This document shows positions 1 through 6,030 of a stretch of DNA of 15,545 nucleotides, piece by piece. Position 1 is the stretch's first letter, and each line of letters starts with the position of its first letter. The position numbers were made by a program, and so were the translations under genes. The stretch is from Comamonadaceae bacterium (GTDB lineage Bacteria > Pseudomonadota > Gammaproteobacteria > Burkholderiales > Burkholderiaceae_C), in NCBI GenBank assembly GCA_947374505.1, contig CANCCE010000043.1, positions 1 through 15,545 of the forward strand, written 5' to 3'. The notes below the pieces were generated by a model, which saw only the letters and a program-made list of their open reading frames with translations, was not told the DNA's origin and searched no databases.

Positions 1-251
1 CCGGTTTCTTGCCAGAGCTCTGCCGGTTGAATCACTGGCATGGCCATTTCAATGGCACCAGCGCGGTTCATTTCTTCCCGCACGATGGCTTCGACCTTGC
101 GAATGACGCGCAGGCCCATCGGCATGTAGTTGTAAATGCCGGCACCCAATTTTTTGATCAGGCCGGCGCGCATCATGAGTTGGTGGCTGACGACTTCGGC
201 GTCAGCCGGCGCTTCCTTGAGTGTCGAGATGAAGAACTGAGAAGCTTTCAT
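1..251 (-). CDS. proS: Prolyl-tRNA synthetase, N-terminal fragment (runs off the left edge)
   Basis: Only the first 83 codons are in the window; the rest lies beyond base 1. The translation starts MKASQFFISTLKEAPADAEV and continues through the stretch GLIKKLGAGIYNYMPMGLRV, which is the conserved N-terminal part of the class II catalytic core of bacterial-type ProRS. The enzyme charges tRNA-Pro with proline in the cytoplasm. The start is the ATG at 251-249; no strong Shine-Dalgarno is visible before it. The gene is divergent from rppH, with about 106 bases between the two starts. The family assignment is secure from the signature, but nothing can be said about the editing domain or the anticodon-binding domain, which are outside the window. 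Confidence 0.93.
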   Translation of the reverse strand, partial: MKASQFFISTLKEAPADAEVVSHQLMMRAGLIKKLGAGIYNYMPMGLRVIRKVEAIVREEMNRAGAIEMAMPVIQPAELWQET

Positions 252-296
252 GGGGGCGTATTTTCTGAGGTTGGATCACTGTAGCCGGCAGCAAGC

Positions 297-325
297 TTGG
301 CGCTAGGGCTTTCGCTGTGCATAAT
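297..325 (+). promoter_or_regulatory. Predicted sigma70-type promoter of rppH
   Basis: TTGGCG (297-302) and CATAAT (320-325) are separated by 17 bases, matching the consensus at 4 of 6 and 5 of 6 positions. Transcription would begin near 332, giving a leader of about 26 bases before the rppH ATG at 358. Read by eye; not scored with a matrix. Confidence 0.55.
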
Positions 326-357
326 GGGCTTAGTTTAAAAAATTTTGAGGTTTGATT

Positions 358-1047
358 ATGCTCGACCGCGATGGCTTCAGGCCTAACGTCGGGATCATCT
401 TGCTCAACCAGAAAAGTCAGGTATTTTGGGGCAAGCGTATCCGTACCCACTCGTGGCAGTTTCCACAAGGTGGCATTGACCGGGGTGAAAATCCCGAGCA
501 AGCCATGCTTCGTGAATTGCACGAAGAAGTGGGATTGATGCCGCAGCATGTGCAAGTGCTTGCCCGAACCCGGGACTGGTTGCGTTACGAGGTACCTGAC
601 CGGTTTATCCGCCGTGATGCGCGCGGACATTACAAAGGCCAGAAGCAAATCTGGTTTTTGCTGCAATTGGTTGGCCACGACTGGGACTTGAACTTGCGTG
701 CGACCGACCATCCTGAATTCGATGCATGGCGGTGGAACGATTACTGGGTGCCGCTGGAGGCCGTCGTCGAATTCAAGCGTGGCGTTTATGAAATGGCCTT
801 GATCGAATTGTCACGTTATGTACCGCGGCTGGATTTCCGTGAGGACGCCCGTGCCGATCATCGCAATCGTTATTTGCGCGGTGGTATCCGCCAACGCGAA
901 GCCGGCCAAGTGCAGGGCGCTGACGGCTTTGCGCACTACACTGCGCAAGGTGGTGCCTCGTCGTTTGAACTGCCGCCGGGTGCGAGTTTTGATCCGGATC
1001 CTCAAACCAACCTCATGCCAGCCGTCTCGGGTGAGCGCGAGGCATAA
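358..1047 (+). CDS. rppH: RNA pyrophosphohydrolase RppH (Nudix hydrolase)
   Basis: A 229-residue Nudix enzyme expected to remove pyrophosphate from the 5' triphosphate end of mRNAs, which opens them to RNase E decay. The N-terminus MLDRDGFRPNVGIIL and the phrase HSWQFPQGGID are typical of RppH. The Nudix box GX5EX7REUXEEXGU occupies residues 38-60, with E53, E56 and E57 as metal ligands. The start is ATG 358 because GAGG (347-350) lies 7 bases upstream; a TTG six bases earlier would sit almost on the Shine-Dalgarno. The protein is longer than the 176-residue E. coli enzyme. The extra C-terminal tail (about residue 165 onward, ending GASFDPDPQTNLMPAVSG) is low in complexity, as is common in Burkholderiales homologues. 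It converges with proB, with only 12 bases between the two stops and no visible terminator. Confidence 0.95.
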   Translation: MLDRDGFRPNVGIILLNQKSQVFWGKRIRTHSWQFPQGGIDRGENPEQAMLRELHEEVGLMPQHVQVLARTRDWLRYEVPDRFIRRDARGHYKGQKQIWFLLQLVGHDWDLNLRATDHPEFDAWRWNDYWVPLEAVVEFKRGVYEMALIELSRYVPRLDFREDARADHRNRYLRGGIRQREAGQVQGADGFAHYTAQGGASSFELPPGASFDPDPQTNLMPAVSGEREA

Positions 1048-1059
1048 CTCTTCAGCTGA

Positions 1060-2196
1060 TCACCGGTGCAGAACCAGGTTGGTCCTGTGGACCATTTCTG
1101 GCTCACCGGTGTAGCCAAGCAAACGCTCAAATTCACCTGATGACTTGCGGCAAATGAGGCGCGCTTCGGCGCTAGAGTAATTGGACAAGCCGCGGGCAAT
1201 TTCCAGCCCATCGGCATCCCGTACAGCAATCACGTCGCCACGTGAAAATTCACCCTGAACCGCTGTCATGCCGATGGGCAGCAAGCTTTTGTCTTCATCA
1301 CGGACCTTGACCACTGCACCCGCATCGATCAGCACTGAGCCGCGCATTTGCAGGTGATCAGCCATCCATTGTTTCCTCGCATGGTTCTTCGGAGTCTGCG
1401 CTACGAGCAGTGTGCCGATGGCCTCGCCACGCGTCAGGCGTAGCAGAACGTCCGGTTCACGTCCCCAAGCGATCACGGTGGAGGCGCCAGAGCCGGCGGC
1501 TCGCTTGGCAGCTAAAATTTTGGTTAGCATGCCGCCTTTGCCAATACTGGAACCGGCACCACCTGCCATGGCTTCAAGGGCTGGGTCACCGGCTTGCGCT
1601 TCATGCACGAGCGTCGCTTTAGCATCCTTGCGCGGATCAGCCGTGAAGAGGCCTTTTTGGTCGGTCAGGATGATCAGGACGTCGGCCTCCACCAGATTGG
1701 CGACCAGTGCGCCCAATGTGTCGTTGTCACCAAATTTGATCTCGTCGTTGACGACGGTGTCATTCTCATTGATGACCGGCACCACGCCGAACTGGAGCAA
1801 GGTGAGCAGGGTCGAGCGGGCGTTTAAATAGCGCTCGCGGTCAGCGAGGTCGGCATGTGTCAGGAGCACCTGGGCGCTGCCAATGCCGTTTTCACGCAGC
1901 TTGCTTTCGTAGACTTGCACCAAACCCATCTGGCCAACCGCTGCGGCGGCTTGCAATTCGTGAATGGCTTTGGGTCGGCTGCTCCAACCAAGGCGTTTCA
2001 TGCCTTCTGCAATGGCACCGCTGCTGACCATGATGACTTCACGGCCGTCTTGTACCAACAGTGCGAGCTGCTTGCACCACAAGCCAATGGCTTCGGCATC
2101 AAGGCCTCGACCCTCGTCAGTGACCAGGCTGGACCCCACCTTCACCACGATGCGTTTGGCGTTCAGCAGGACGGTTGACAAAGCGGCTGCGGGCAT
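1060..2196 (-). CDS. proB: Glutamate 5-kinase
   Basis: A 378-residue enzyme for the first step of proline synthesis: ATP-dependent phosphorylation of glutamate to gamma-glutamyl phosphate. The amino acid kinase domain spans roughly residues 12-265. Visible motifs are VVKVGSSLV (17-25), SSGAIAEGM (58-66), INENDTV (142-148), GDNDTL (156-161) and TDQKGL (178-183). A C-terminal PUA domain covers about 283-376, so this is the long, two-domain form as in E. coli, where proline feedback inhibits. The ATG at 2196-2194 follows the obgE stop by 12 bases, and its Shine-Dalgarno (GAAGAG) overlaps that stop, which points to co-transcription and translational coupling with obgE. The proA gene is not next to it. 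Confidence 0.96.
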   Translation of the reverse strand: MPAAALSTVLLNAKRIVVKVGSSLVTDEGRGLDAEAIGLWCKQLALLVQDGREVIMVSSGAIAEGMKRLGWSSRPKAIHELQAAAAVGQMGLVQVYESKLRENGIGSAQVLLTHADLADRERYLNARSTLLTLLQFGVVPVINENDTVVNDEIKFGDNDTLGALVANLVEADVLIILTDQKGLFTADPRKDAKATLVHEAQAGDPALEAMAGGAGSSIGKGGMLTKILAAKRAAGSGASTVIAWGREPDVLLRLTRGEAIGTLLVAQTPKNHARKQWMADHLQMRGSVLIDAGAVVKVRDEDKSLLPIGMTAVQGEFSRGDVIAVRDADGLEIARGLSNYSSAEARLICRKSSGEFERLLGYTGEPEMVHRTNLVLHR

Positions 2197-2208
2197 GTCG
2201 GGAACTCT

Positions 2209-3288
2209 TCAGTGGTCAGCAGGGGGTTGGTCCAGCGGGAAACGTGGATCGATGTCTTCAGGGGGTTGTTCGCTTTTTTGCACGGCTTTAACGTGCTGGT
2301 AAATGGCCTTGACCAAATGCTCGCAGCCTTCGCGTGTCAAGGCTGAAATCTCGAATACCGGGCCTTTGAATTTGAAACGCTTGACGAAGTCTTTGACGAG
2401 CGCTGCCCGCTTGTCCGGCTCAACCATGTCGAGCTTGTTCAGGACCAGCCAGCGAGGCTTGTTGAACAGTTCTTCATCGTACTTTTTCAGCTCGCCAACG
2501 ATAGCCTTGGCTTGCTTGACCGGGTCGACGCTGTCGTCAAACGGGGCCATGTCCACAATGTGCAGCAGCAAGCGCGTGCGTTGCAGGTGGCGTAAAAACA
2601 GGTGGCCCAGCCCGGCGCCTTCCGAGGCGCCTTCGATTAAACCGGGCAAGTCGGCAACTACAAAGCTCTGCTCGGGCCCGACCCGCACCACACCCAGATT
2701 CGGGTGCAGCGTGGTGAATGGATAGTCCGCAATGCGAGGCCGTGCATTGGACACAGCCGTGATAAAAGTTGATTTGCCAGCGTTAGGCATGCCGAGCAAG
2801 CCGACATCAGCCAGCACCTTCAGCTCCAGCTTCAGGCTTTTGTGCTCACCTGGCCAGCCGGGTGTCTTGGTGCGTGGTGCGCGGTTGGTCGAGCTTTTGA
2901 AGCGCAAGTTACCGAAACCGCCATCGCCGCCTTTGGCAATCAGGACTTCTTCGCCGGGCACCAGCAACTCAAACAGAACGTCGCCGGTTTCGGCGTCCGT
3001 CATGATCGTGCCGACAGGCATTTTCAAGACAATGTCGTCCCCCTTGGCGCCGAACATGTCAGAGCCCTTACCGTGCTCGCCGCCGTGCGCGTTGTGTCGG
3101 CGCGAGAACCTGAAGTCAACCAAGGTGTTCAGATTGGAGTCGGCTACCGCATAAATATGACCGCCGCGGCCGCCATCACCACCGTTCGGGCCGCCGAATT
3201 CTTTGTACTTCTCATGCCTAAATGAGACGCAGCCGTTGCCCCCATCGCCTGCTGCGATGTCAATATATGCTTCGTCAACAAATTTCAT
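2209..3288 (-). CDS. obgE: GTPase ObgE/CgtA
   Basis: A 359-residue Obg-family GTPase that binds the 50S subunit and takes part in late ribosome assembly and stress response. The glycine-rich Obg domain covers about 1-158 (GDGGNG at 15-20, GGDGGRGG at 36-43). The GTPase domain has G1 GMPNAGKS (166-173), switch I YPFTTLHPN (189-197), G3 DLPGLIEGA (213-221), G4 NKLD (284-287) and a G5-like ISAL. The C-terminal tail is short and acidic/proline-rich (EQPPEDIDPRFPLDQPP). The start is ATG 3288, giving the family-typical MKFVDEA; a TTG at 3306 is in frame but would add six residues found in few relatives. It lies downstream of rpmA but beyond a terminator-like structure, so it may have its own promoter in 3289-3378, which I could not pin down. 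It probably forms an operon with proB. Confidence 0.97.
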   Translation of the reverse strand: MKFVDEAYIDIAAGDGGNGCVSFRHEKYKEFGGPNGGDGGRGGHIYAVADSNLNTLVDFRFSRRHNAHGGEHGKGSDMFGAKGDDIVLKMPVGTIMTDAETGDVLFELLVPGEEVLIAKGGDGGFGNLRFKSSTNRAPRTKTPGWPGEHKSLKLELKVLADVGLLGMPNAGKSTFITAVSNARPRIADYPFTTLHPNLGVVRVGPEQSFVVADLPGLIEGASEGAGLGHLFLRHLQRTRLLLHIVDMAPFDDSVDPVKQAKAIVGELKKYDEELFNKPRWLVLNKLDMVEPDKRAALVKDFVKRFKFKGPVFEISALTREGCEHLVKAIYQHVKAVQKSEQPPEDIDPRFPLDQPPADH

Positions 3289-3378
3289 GATGAATATCCC
3301 GATCAACCTGATGGTGTCGAGTTCGGTCCTAAGTTTAGAAAATCAAGCCGTCACCAAGCGGTCACTATAGCCAGAAAC

Positions 3379-3417
3379 AAAAAAGCCCCGGCTGGCGGGG
3401 CTTCGATGCCATCGAAG
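3379..3417 (-). terminator. Rho-independent terminator of rplU-rpmA, two abutting hairpins
   Basis: Read on the minus strand, a 7-bp stem with a 3-base loop (positions 3417-3411 paired with 3407-3401) is followed at once by a 6-bp GC stem (CGGGGC 3396-3401 with GCCCCG 3385-3390, 5-base loop) and a run of six T (3384-3379). The GC stem plus T run is a standard terminator; the first hairpin starts 8 bases after the rpmA stop. The two stems share base 3401, so they cannot both form fully. Confidence 0.85.
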
Positions 3418-3425
3418 TGATCAGC

Positions 3426-3683
3426 TTAAGCTGGTGTCACATTGACGGTGTGCTTGTTCAAAGCGCCCTTGATGGCAAAGGAAACCTTGCCGCCAACCAA
3501 CGCAAAGAGGGTGTGGTCTTTGCCGATACCGACATTGACGCCCGGGTGGAACTTGGTGCCACGCTGGCGAACAATGATGCTGCCTGCGTTGATCACTTCT
3601 CCGCCGAACTTCTTGACACCGAGCATCTTGGGCTGTGAATCACGCCCGTTTCGCGTAGAGCCGCCGCCTTTTTTCTGTGCCAT
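3426..3683 (-). CDS. rpmA: 50S ribosomal protein L27
   Basis: An 85-residue bL27. The N-terminus MAQKKGGGSTRNGRDSQPKM is the flexible arm that reaches the peptidyl transferase centre; the phrases GVKKFGGE, VRQRGTKFHPG and GKDHTLFA follow as in all bL27 proteins. The N-terminus lacks the cleavable leader seen in Firmicutes. The start ATG 3683 has a strong Shine-Dalgarno (AGGAG) upstream. It lies 27 bases downstream of rplU on the same strand, the usual rplU-rpmA pair, and ends 8 bases before the terminator structure. Confidence 0.98.
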   Translation of the reverse strand: MAQKKGGGSTRNGRDSQPKMLGVKKFGGEVINAGSIIVRQRGTKFHPGVNVGIGKDHTLFALVGGKVSFAIKGALNKHTVNVTPA

Positions 3684-3710
3684 TTTCCGTTACTCCTGGT
3701 GCTGACTGGT

Positions 3711-4022
3711 TTAACCGGCGATGACGCCGATTTGCAATTCAGTGAAATTCTGCCGATGGCCTTGGCGCTTTTGGTAGTGCTTACGACGGCGCATCTTGAA
3801 GATGCGAACTTTGTCGTGCCGACCATGGGCTAGGACTGTGACTGTGACTGTTGCACCGGACACCAAGGGTGTACCAACTTTAATATCACTGCCGGTGCCG
3901 ACAGCCAATACCTGATCGATAACAATCTCTTGGCCTACGTCCGCAGCAATCTGTTCTACTTTAATTTTTTCACCAGTAGCAACTTTGTATTGTTTGCCAC
4001 CGGTTTTTATGACCGCGTACAT
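3711..4022 (-). CDS. rplU: 50S ribosomal protein L21
   Basis: A 103-residue bL21, which binds 23S rRNA and contacts L20. It begins MYAVIKTGGKQYKVATGEKI and ends with the family signature HGRHDKVRIFKMRRRKHYQK and an arginine/glutamine-rich tail. ATG 4022 is chosen because GAAGAGG lies six bases upstream and the family always starts with MYAVI. An open frame reaches upstream to 4160, but it crosses the predicted promoter and is not coding. First gene of rplU-rpmA. Confidence 0.98.
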   Translation of the reverse strand: MYAVIKTGGKQYKVATGEKIKVEQIAADVGQEIVIDQVLAVGTGSDIKVGTPLVSGATVTVTVLAHGRHDKVRIFKMRRRKHYQKRQGHRQNFTELQIGVIAG

Positions 4023-4074
4023 GTAAGACCTCTTCAATTTTCTAATTGAGTTCCGCAGACGGATTTCTGCATAG
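4023..4074 (-). promoter_or_regulatory. rplU mRNA leader with two small inverted repeats
   Basis: From the predicted transcription start (about 4074) to the rplU ATG there are about 52 bases. They hold two short perfect inverted repeats: GCAGA/TCTGC (4055-4059 with 4066-4070, 6-base loop) and CAATT/AATTG (4035-4039 with 4044-4048, 4-base loop). The second abuts the Shine-Dalgarno. Any autoregulatory role for L21 or L27 is inference only. Confidence 0.3.
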
Positions 4075-4080
4075 CCCTCG

Positions 4081-4110
4081 ATTATAGCCTTGACAGCAAA
4101 GTCTTGTCCA
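4081..4110 (-). promoter_or_regulatory. Predicted promoter of rplU-rpmA
   Basis: On the minus strand TGGACA (4110-4105) and a perfect TATAAT (4086-4081) are 18 bases apart. This is the best sigma70-like match in the window and suits a ribosomal protein operon. The predicted start is near 4074. Confidence 0.7.
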
Positions 4111-4190
4111 GCCTTATTTTTGCGTCTCGCAGACCCTATACCGCCAGTGTGTTGCGACACCGACTCAGCGGCTGCAGTCGTTTGCGTTCC

Positions 4191-4196
4191 TATAAT
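4191..4196 (+). promoter_or_regulatory. Predicted -10 element of ispB
   Basis: A perfect TATAAT lies on the plus strand, with transcription expected near 4203, about 22 bases before the proposed TTG start at 4225. No good -35 box is visible at 16-18 bases, so this would need an activator or a degenerate -35. Its position argues against any ispB start upstream of about 4203. Confidence 0.45.
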
Positions 4197-4224
4197 CTCG
4201 TCAAATTCTGGTCTGGACTCTCCT

Positions 4225-5208
4225 TTGTCTCACAATTCTTCAAGTACCGCCGCCGCTTTGGCACTTATCGCTGACGACATGCGCGGTATGGACGCGGTCG
4301 TCGAGCAGCGTCTCAGCTCGGATGTCGCTCTGATTGGTCAAATTTCCCGTTACATCGTTGCCGCTGGGGGCAAGCGTCTGCGACCTGCTTTGCTGCTGCT
4401 GATGTGTGGCGCACTCGGCTACAAAGGGTCGCAACGTTTCAATTTAGCTGCAGTTGTTGAGTTCATCCACACCGCTACCTTGTTGCATGACGACGTGGTG
4501 GACGAGTCGACCCTGCGGCGTGGGCGCGAGACAGCCAATGAGGCTTTTGGCAATCCAGCCAGCGTGCTGGTTGGCGATTTTTTGTATTCGCGCGCCTTTC
4601 AGATGATGGTCGATGCTGGCGACATGCGCATCATGCGCACCCTTGCTGAGGCGACCAACGTGATTGCCGAAGGAGAAGTTCAGCAACTCATGAATATGCA
4701 CGATGCGGGGTTGTCCGAAGAGGACTACGTTCGGGTGATCCGCTCAAAAACGGCCAAGTTGTTTGAGGCTTGCGCGCGGATTGCAGCTTTGCTGGCGGGC
4801 TCCACACCAGCCGTTGAGTCCGCTTGTGCCGACTATGGGCAAGCTCTTGGTACAGCTTTTCAAGTCATTGACGATGTGCTTGATTACGATGGCGACGTTT
4901 CAGAAATGGGTAAAAACTTGGGCGATGACTTGCGTGAGGGCAAAGTCACCCTGCCGCTGATCATTGCGATGCAGCGTGGAACGGAGCAAGAACGTGACAT
5001 CCTGCGTCTGGCTATTGAGGCTGGCGGGACTGAAACAATGGCTGAAATTGTCGATATCGTGCAGCGAACTGGCGCACTTGATGCGACCCGTGCTTGCGCT
5101 TCGGCAGAAGCGCAGCGTGCGATGGAGGCCTTGGGTACTTTGCCGGATAGCGATTACAGGGCGGCATTGATGAGTTTGGCTTCGCAATTGCTTGAGCGCC
5201 GCGCTTAA
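4225..5208 (+). CDS. ispB: Octaprenyl diphosphate synthase (all-trans polyprenyl synthase)
   Basis: A 327-residue polyprenyl synthase that adds isopentenyl units to farnesyl diphosphate to make the ubiquinone side chain; octaprenyl is typical for this group but chain length is inferred. The first aspartate-rich motif is DDVVD (89-93, within LLHDDVVDE) and the second is DDVLDYDGD (216-224). GGKRLRP (48-54) binds isopentenyl diphosphate, and GDDLREGKVTLPLI is the usual signature downstream. The frame has no ATG before 4279, which would cut into the conserved helix aligned with the E. coli N-terminus. TTG 4225 gives MSHNSSSTAAALALIADDMR, close to family length (E. coli 323), and sits just after the TATAAT. 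The Shine-Dalgarno is weak. The gene is divergent from rplU, as is common in proteobacteria. Confidence 0.93.
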   Translation: MSHNSSSTAAALALIADDMRGMDAVVEQRLSSDVALIGQISRYIVAAGGKRLRPALLLLMCGALGYKGSQRFNLAAVVEFIHTATLLHDDVVDESTLRRGRETANEAFGNPASVLVGDFLYSRAFQMMVDAGDMRIMRTLAEATNVIAEGEVQQLMNMHDAGLSEEDYVRVIRSKTAKLFEACARIAALLAGSTPAVESACADYGQALGTAFQVIDDVLDYDGDVSEMGKNLGDDLREGKVTLPLIIAMQRGTEQERDILRLAIEAGGTETMAEIVDIVQRTGALDATRACASAEAQRAMEALGTLPDSDYRAALMSLASQLLERRA

Positions 5209-5319
5209 TTAATGTATTTGTTAAGGCAAATTGCCATCTTACTGGCTCTTCATTGGGGTATTCGTTATAGGGTTTTGTCATCGGCGACGCCAGCTGAATA
5301 AGGCTTGCCAATGCCCGCT

Positions 5320-5350
5320 TTGACATTTAACCGCGGGAGAGCTTCACAAT
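5320..5350 (+). promoter_or_regulatory. Weak candidate promoter upstream of the H-NS-like gene
   Basis: TTGACA (5320-5325) is a perfect -35, but the nearest -10-like hexamer, CACAAT (5345-5350), is 19 bases away and matches only 4 of 6. It would leave a leader of about 107 bases. Other -10-like hexamers nearer the gene are TATAAA (5410-5415) and TAGAAT (5434-5439), neither with a proper -35. Confidence 0.25.
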
Positions 5351-5399
5351 TTATTCTGTGGTGAAAGGTAACGGCGTGTTCCTTGATAAATAATTTTGT

Positions 5400-5444
5400 G
5401 AGTTACTCATATAAAATCGAGTGACTCTTAGTTTAGAATCGAGT
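5400..5444. repeat. GAGT repeat cluster, operator-like, upstream of the H-NS-like gene
   Basis: Two near-identical 9-base palindromes, GAGTTACTC (5400-5408) and GAGTGACTC (5419-5427), differ only in the central base and are 19 bases apart. In addition AATCGAGT occurs as a direct repeat at 5415-5422 and 5437-5444, 22 bases apart, about two helical turns. The cluster covers the -10-like hexamers and ends 19 bases before the start codon, so binding here would block transcription. The binding protein is unknown. Confidence 0.4.
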
Positions 5445-5463
5445 TTTAATAAAAGGATTATCG

Positions 5464-5760
5464 ATGAGCTCATTAAAAGACCTGTTGTCACAAATTGAAA
5501 CCCTGCAAAGTCAAGTGACTGAAGTGCGACAGCGTGAAGTTGGTGAGGCAATTGCCAAAGTTCGTGCCATCGTCGCAGAGTATCAACTCTCCGCTAGCGA
5601 TGTGTTTTCAAGCGGTAAGGGAAAATCTGCCGCTAAAAAAACAGGTAAAGTAGCCGCTAAATATCGTGACCCTATCAGTGGGAACACTTGGAGTGGTCGT
5701 GGCCTTGCTCCTAAATGGTTAGCAGGTAAGAATAAGGCTGACTATCTGATCACGGCTTAA
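5464..5760 (+). CDS. H-NS family nucleoid-associated DNA-binding protein
   Basis: A 98-residue protein with the H-NS architecture. Residues 1-46 are a predicted coiled-coil oligomerisation region (LLSQIETLQSQVTEVRQREV). Residues 47-66 are a lysine/serine-rich linker (GKGKSAAKKTGKVAAK). Residues 67-98 are the C-terminal DNA-binding domain, with the core TWSGRGLAPKWL (75-86); the GRG-x-x-P loop normally inserts into the minor groove of AT-rich DNA. It matches the betaproteobacterial H-NS-like group (about 95-105 residues). The start ATG 5464 has AGGA (5454-5457) six bases upstream. It stands alone between ispB and pilB, in an AT-rich segment, with its own terminator. Such proteins silence AT-rich or foreign DNA; which genes this one controls cannot be read from the window, though its own promoter region and the pilB upstream region are plausible targets. 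Confidence 0.92.
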   Translation: MSSLKDLLSQIETLQSQVTEVRQREVGEAIAKVRAIVAEYQLSASDVFSSGKGKSAAKKTGKVAAKYRDPISGNTWSGRGLAPKWLAGKNKADYLITA

Positions 5761-5783
5761 TCTATTTTAGATTCATTCTCCCC

Positions 5784-5814
5784 AAAAAAGCCCGCTTTAA
5801 AAGCGGGCTTTTTT
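5784..5814 (+). terminator. Rho-independent terminator after the H-NS-like gene
   Basis: An 8-bp stem GCCCGCTT (5790-5797) pairs with AAGCGGGC (5801-5808) around a 3-base loop, flanked by six A (5784-5789) and six T (5809-5814). The symmetrical A and T runs mean it could also act on minus-strand transcripts. It starts 24 bases after the stop codon. Confidence 0.92.
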
Positions 5815-6030
5815 CATTCAAGCCTAAAAATGAGGGTGAGTCAAAAAGTAGTGCGCTATTTTTAAGGGAATCATTTGCATTAACTTTCATAAATTCGATT
5901 TCTCTGTAGTTCCTTTAATTCAAAATATAGATTTTTTAGTTTTACAAATTGACTGGCTTCTGCGATGATTCGCCAATGAATTTGAAAGAATATCATCGCA
6001 ACCGGTGACAGTCGGAATGGCCGTTTTGCG
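5815..6030. other. AT-rich non-coding segment ahead of the truncated pilB
   Basis: No gene was found in these 216 bases. Frames on the plus strand are broken by many stops, and none reads like the missing PilB N-terminal domain. The pilB frame is open upstream only to a TGA at 5983-5985, and no ATG or GTG lies between 5986 and 6031. A short ORF starts at ATG 5976 in another frame (MNLKEYHRNR) and stops at 6008. A TTGACT (5949-5954) has no convincing -10 partner, so no promoter is called. A weak bulged A/T hairpin lies at 5843-5863. Confidence 0.5.

Larger units (their letters stand above)
5209..5463. other. AT-rich intergenic region between ispB and the H-NS-like gene
   Basis: No gene, tRNA or clear ispB terminator was found in these 255 bases. 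A perfect TTGACA (5320-5325) is followed by CACAAT (5345-5350) at the long spacing of 19. CCCGC (5314-5318) and GCGGG (5333-5337) could pair across that element. The last 65 bases contain the GAGT repeat cluster listed separately. The region is visibly richer in A and T than ispB. Confidence 0.5.

Noticed and set aside
202..711. Minus-strand open frame (169 codons) opposite rppH
   Set aside because: It covers the rppH Nudix region and the proS start on the other strand and shows no family signature.
3364..3369. TATAGT on the minus strand as the obgE promoter
   Set aside because: It lies directly after the terminator and has no -35 match at 16-18 bases, so it was not called.
4023..4160. 46-codon N-terminal extension of rplU
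   Set aside because: It crosses the strong TATAAT/TGGACA promoter, and L21 proteins begin at MYAVI.
4090..4224. N-terminal extension of ispB from 4090
   Set aside because: It starts upstream of the predicted ispB -10 and overlaps the rplU promoter region; the extra residues have no family counterpart.
5209..5463. A tRNA gene or attachment site next to ispB
   Set aside because: No cloverleaf, T-loop or CCA end could be traced, and no direct repeat flanking 5209-6030 was found.
5976..6008. Short ORF MNLKEYHRNR as a frameshifted pilB start
   Set aside because: It has no Shine-Dalgarno, is only 10 codons, and does not resemble any PilB N-terminus; a frameshift here would still leave the N1 domain missing.
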